NCBI GenBank assembly: GCA_001600455.1
Contig: BCKC01000007.1
Span: 2,110,019-2,174,018 of the forward strand
Reading direction: 5' to 3'
DNA from: Endocalyx cinctus
Lineage: Eukaryota; Ascomycota; Sordariomycetes; Amphisphaeriales; Apiosporaceae
Length of the DNA: 64,000 bases
Made by a program: the position numbers and the translations under genes. Below the pieces are notes generated by a model. It searched no databases and was not told where the DNA came from. It saw only the letters and a list, made by a program, of their open reading frames with translations. Below are positions 59,637-64,000 of the stretch, piece after piece. Within the stretch, counting starts at the first letter, position 1. Every line of letters starts with the position of its first letter.

Positions 59637-60310
59637 TTCAACTTTTATGCATTCATATAATAATAGACTAGAGTAGAAAAGGAGTCAGTAACTGATCTCC
59701 ACTGAGCGTTCAGAGAGGGGTAAATTGGGTTTAAGGGTTGAATCCTATAGGTGGGGTCCGAATTATACCTATGCCGGGGTCAGAAATGTTAACGCGATAC
59801 GATATGTAGTCGTTCTGGAGTCTTCTGATCCCTTTCTAAGCTGCCCTTTGGGGGCTGAGTATTGTATCGCGCTAACATTCTTGATCCCGGCATAGGTAGT
59901 ATTAACACACCTAATGCGGGCGCAATACGACCTTGGAATTAGCAAGGTTGCATATATCACATTTAATAGTGTAGTGATGATAGCAGGCATCACAGTAATG
60001 ACAGTAAAAGTTGCCTATTTCACTTCACTTCTTTGATGATTTAACTTACATCATCTATACTTTGAAGATACTTGATGAACCGACGCGGCGTATTGTGAAC
60101 CTATCTACCCCAGTAGATATTGCTCATAAAGATCTTGGCGAAAGAGTATTAATTATAATGGGCAACACACTGGAGCAGTGGAGACAGTGGAATCGGAATA
60201 TCGGATTTATCGCTATAATTTAATCTGCGAGTTCGAGCTGGCGATATTGGCTACGTCGACTATTACGATTCCCTCTCTGGCAAGAAAACACCTATCGAGA
60301 AAGTATAAAG
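59637..60310. other. Divergent spacer holding a MITE
   Basis: Lies between the fructosamine-kinase-like gene (minus) and the NLR gene (plus). Besides the MITE at 59768-59896 it contains an AT-rich stretch with short frames of no recognised coding character. Confidence 0.45.
59768..59896. mobile_element. MITE with about 33-bp inverted ends and TA target duplication
   Basis: Left end CCTATGCCGGGGTCAGAAAT and right end, read on the other strand, CCTATGCCGGGATCAAGAAT. Both continue into GTTA-CGCGATAC with few mismatches, so inverted repeats of about 33-35 bp enclose about 60 bp. TA dinucleotides flank both sides (59766-59767 and 59897-59898), the target duplication of Tc1/mariner elements. No coding capacity. 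Confidence 0.75.
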
Positions 60311-63300
60311 ATGGTAAACATTACGCCTGCCTTAAAAACGTTGTCAAAACTAATATTTAAGGAACTTAGTTGAAAAAAATCAGATTCGGCCGGAAAAATA
60401 GATCGGAAAGTCTGTCAATAAGTGAAACCACGAATTCACCCCACCTACGATCGCCCTCTCCTACTGAGATAACAGAATCCTCGTCTGATAGTCGATACTT
60501 GCCTGCGGGGCTTCGTCAAACGGAAAAAAGTGTAACATCTGATTTCCATGGACGATTATTCGTGTCACAAAAGTCATTGGGACATCAAAGGCAACAGTCA
60601 GCGGACAAAAGAGAAGATCCACTTGGAATCCATGTATTACATTCACCGGAGCACCGCACGGTCGATATACTATTCATTCATGGACTTGGAGGAACCAGCC
60701 TTCGTACCTGGTGTCATAATAGGGATCTGGAGAATTTATGGCCTAAGTTATGGCTTCCTAAGGAGGCCGAACTATCTACTGCCAGAATTCTCACTTTTGG
60801 TTACAATGCCCACTTCTCATCTAAGAAGGCTCAAGTATCGCTTACTATTGGAGACTTCGCAGCTGATCTTCTTTTTCGGATGAAATATGGAGAGAGCGGC
60901 CCGGAGCGGATTGGCCAAGTTCCGCTCATCGTGGTTGCTCATTCAATGGGCGGTTTGGTCTTCAAAAAAGCTTTTATCCACGGCCACATGAACGACGAGT
61001 TCAAAGATGTAATATCCAACATCAAAGCTATACTTTTTTTATCAACTCCTCATCGTGGAACTGACCTAGCCGACATATTGAATAAAGTCCTCTCCAGCTC
61101 AGTATTTGGGCACTCGCCCAAAACTTATGTCTCCGAGCTCGCTCGCAGAAGCCAGACTATTGATGAAATCAATGATTCTTTTCGTCATTATGCCTCGAGA
61201 CTCAAGATTTTCTCGTTTTACGAAACACTCAGTACCAGTATAGGACCCATGTCCGTGATGATTCTGGAGAAGGACTCGTCTGTGTTGGGATATCCATATG
61301 AAACCTCACAGCCTCTCATTGCTAATCATCACGATGTCTGCAAGTTTACTGGTGTTGATGATCCGAATTACCTATCCGTCCTCGGCGCGCTCCGTAGTGT
61401 AGTTACCACAACTCAATCTCGCCAGAAACTCGACAACAATATAGAAGAAGACATGCTACAGGTAAAAACTTTATTGGGCGTCTCTAGCCCCCCGGAAGAA
61501 GATCTTGCTGTTGGTAGCGCTGTAAGAAAAATGGGAACATGCGAAACGTTTCTGACCGGACGGCGGTTACGCGATTGGGAGTCCTCTGACACGCATCATC
61601 TGCTATGGGTTCACGCATCCGCGGGTAGTGGGAAGTCCATACTCTGCTCTGCTGCAATTGAACATCTACAGCTTGAGGAATATCGATGTGCCTATTTCTT
61701 TTTTAAGCACAATGACCAGCAAAAAGGGTTACTAAATAGCATGCTTCGGTCGATCGCCTATCAGATGGCTCTCCAAACGCCAGCTTACCGCCAAGTACTA
61801 GCAGACCTAAGTCGAACCGGGTTTCAGCTCCATGGATTAGGCCCACGTGCCATTTGGCAACGGCTTTATGTCTCTACACTATCGAGTACACAGACCGTGA
61901 AAGAGTTTTATTGGATAATTGACGCCATTGATGAATCGGAATCCGGCAAGCAGGTTATAGAGTTTTTAGCTGAGGCAGCAGCTTTTACATGCCCTATTCG
62001 TATCCTAGTGTTTAGTCGACCATTGCCGGCTATCAATCAGTCTTTCCAAAGAGCCAGACGTAAAATCTCCGTGGTAGATATGGCACTTCCAGGCGTTGAC
62101 GAAGATATCCGCCTTGTGGCGTCTGAAGAAATCGATTATCTCCCATCAGATGAAACGTTCAAAGCAGAGACCGTTGGAGAGATTACTAGACGAGCGCAGG
62201 GAAATTTTCTCTGGGCAAGTCTTGTGTTGAAGAGCATAATACGGTGCCACCGCCAAGAGCAAGTGAGAAGAGTCCTCCAAGAGACCCCGGCAGGTATGAT
62301 CGATCTCTATGATCGAATGTTAGGCAATGTTGCGAATCTTGAGATGGAAGAAGATCGAACCTTGGCCCGCATATTACTTTCATGGGCTATGTACGCTAAA
62401 TCTCCACTAACAATTGAGCAACTATCCGAGATTTACGACGAGGAAATGCTCTCTGTAATGGATCTGAAACATACGATTAGTCAAGTATGCGGTCAGTTCG
62501 TTGTCATCGACGCCAACAATCGGGTAACACTTCTCCATCAATCAGCCCTCGAGTACTTGAGAAAGTCTAGAAATGAGCTTATTCCACTCAACGCTGAAAC
62601 AGTACACGAGGAGTTGTTTAGCAAATGCATTCTTACACTTTGTGACAGGGAGCTCCGCAGCAAGATCAACAGCTGGAGAGTTCCGCAGTTCCTACCCTAT
62701 GCGACAACCTCATGGACTTATCATCTTGAAAACTGCTCTATAGAGTCGGACAGGGTCCTGGACGCTCTTATTGGGTTTTTCAACGGTCCATACCCTTTAT
62801 CGTGGATTCATTACCTCTCCATAAGCGGGCACTTATCTGAGCTTGTTAATGTCTCCCGCAAGCTTGCGGCTTTTACTGGTAAGCGAAAGAAAGTGGAAAA
62901 TGAGAGGTCGGATATGCTACATCGGATGTCCGACATATCTCTACTTGAATCCTGGTCGGTTGACCTTCTGAAAGTACCAGCGAAATTTGGTAGCTACTTA
63001 AGGGAAGATCCGTCTTTGATTTATAAATGCATCCCTGCGTTGAGCCCTCAATCGTCAGCTCTTCATCAGAAGTTTTCGGCAAGTGCGTCAGTTAGTCTTG
63101 AAATTTCTGGAATTTCTAACACGGAGTGGGATGATTGCTTAGCTCGAGTGTCATCTACCGACGGAAAAGCGATATGTCTTGCTGCGTCAAGACTATATCT
63201 TGCAGTGGTCACAGACCGACCAAAAGGATGCATCACCTTCTGGGATACAAACTTATTTCAACAACGTTTAACACTGACTGTGGCAGAGCATATAATATAC

Positions 63301-64000
63301 GCTGTTTCTTTCAATGAATCCGGGTCCTTATTTGCTTGTTACGGTCTATCTCAAACGTACATCTGGAAAGTAAAAGATTGGTCACTCAAATTAACAGCTA
63401 AAAACCCCTATCAAGAACGAGCAATGGAGTTCAAATTTAGCACAACTGATATGCTCATTGCGGCCACAGATCTTCGCCGAGTATACCAACTATCCCTTAC
63501 TGCCGAGAATCAAAACTGGATACCTCTGGATTCTAGACTTTTAGCTGAGGGTGATGTTGGAGATGGCATGTTCTTAAGCAGCCCTTCTTCAGTATCCCTC
63601 AATCAAAAATGCACACAGGTTGCGGTAGCATATCGCGCCTTCCCCCTATCTATATGGAATCTTAACCCGCCTGAGATGGTCGCCCGCCTCAAACGAAGAC
63701 ATAGACCAGGTAAAAGCTCAAACTCATATACAGGTACCAACAAGATTGTGTGGCATCCTTCTGGGACACAAATTTTTGGTATATACGGCTATATATTTAA
63801 ATGGAACCCAGTAGATGATACGTATGAAGAGGTCAAGGACGATACAGGTGTTGTTCCACATGCGATTGAGTGTAGTCCCAATGGACTAGTATTCATCACC
63901 AGTGACGTGGAGGGCATGATTAAGATATACGATATAGCCCATATGTCTGTAATCTACAGACTTACCTCGGAAGATTCTATCAACCAGGTTTGCTTCAGCC
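60311..64000 (+). CDS. NLR-type STAND protein: alpha/beta hydrolase, NACHT, degenerate WD40 (3' end outside window)
   Basis: Exon 2 is open from 60370 to the window end (over 1,200 codons). No ATG lies in frame before the hydrolase, so I propose a one-codon first exon: ATG at 60311-60313, intron 60314-60369 with an ACTAAT branch site and CTTAG acceptor. The N-terminal polar stretch leads to an alpha/beta-hydrolase domain (FIHGLGG, nucleophile Ser193 in VAHSMGG, LSTPHRG, late NHHDV). It matches the SesB-like putative esterase of fungal NLRs. The NACHT NTPase follows, with Walker A HASAGSGKS (about 416-424) and Walker B WIIDAIDE (Asp519, Asp522). After an alpha-helical part comes a region of poorly conserved WD40-type repeats (from about 920). 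Such proteins sense non-self in heterokaryon incompatibility. The protein is truncated only by the window edge. Confidence 0.86.

Overview
The window looks like nuclear DNA of a filamentous ascomycete (Pezizomycotina; Sordariomycetes is my best guess from the family mix, not proven). Genes are split by short GT-AG introns, mostly 45-130 nt, with CTAAC/CTAAT-type branch sites. Coding exons are GC-rich and lie in AT-rich spacers. The family set is typical of such fungi: Pth11/rhodopsin-like membrane protein, small secreted proteins, subtilisin, berberine-bridge-type oxidase, fructosamine-kinase-like enzyme and a NACHT NLR. Exon coordinates were assembled by hand and checked for phase at every junction.

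Left part (0-14.3 kb) is mostly conserved housekeeping genes, all on the minus strand: a mitochondrial carrier, an SR-type splicing factor, a sterol O-acyltransferase, fimbrin and a Pth11/rhodopsin-like seven-helix protein. A 3.2-kb spacer follows. From 17 to 31 kb lie a tiny Cys-tailed protein, a class II aldolase/adducin-like enzyme, a membrane-anchored collagen-like protein with a Cys/His-rich tail, a secreted lactonase-type beta-propeller, a secreted zinc metallopeptidase, a conserved unknown and a secreted FAD-linked oxidase.

From 33 to 45 kb lie a ricin-B-like lectin domain on a single-pass membrane anchor, a leaderless tandem beta-rich protein divergently paired with a GH128-CAP fusion protein, an F-box-like protein and a proteinase K-type subtilisin. 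From 45 to 57 kb the DNA is gene-poor and AT-rich, with retroelement and repeat remnants, two small secreted proteins, an Aim6-like secreted phosphodiesterase-fold protein and a broken 2-oxoglutarate dioxygenase gene. The right end holds a fructosamine/ketosamine kinase-like gene, a 129-bp MITE-like element, and an NLR-type gene (alpha/beta hydrolase, NACHT, degenerate WD40) cut by the window edge.

There is no obvious single secondary-metabolite cluster and no operon-like arrangement. The strongest unusual items are the GH128-CAP fusion, the collagen protein with seven Cys and seven His in its last 36 residues, the membrane-tethered ricin-B-like protein, and the NLR with a MITE in its upstream region. 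No tRNA, rRNA or CRISPR could be supported.
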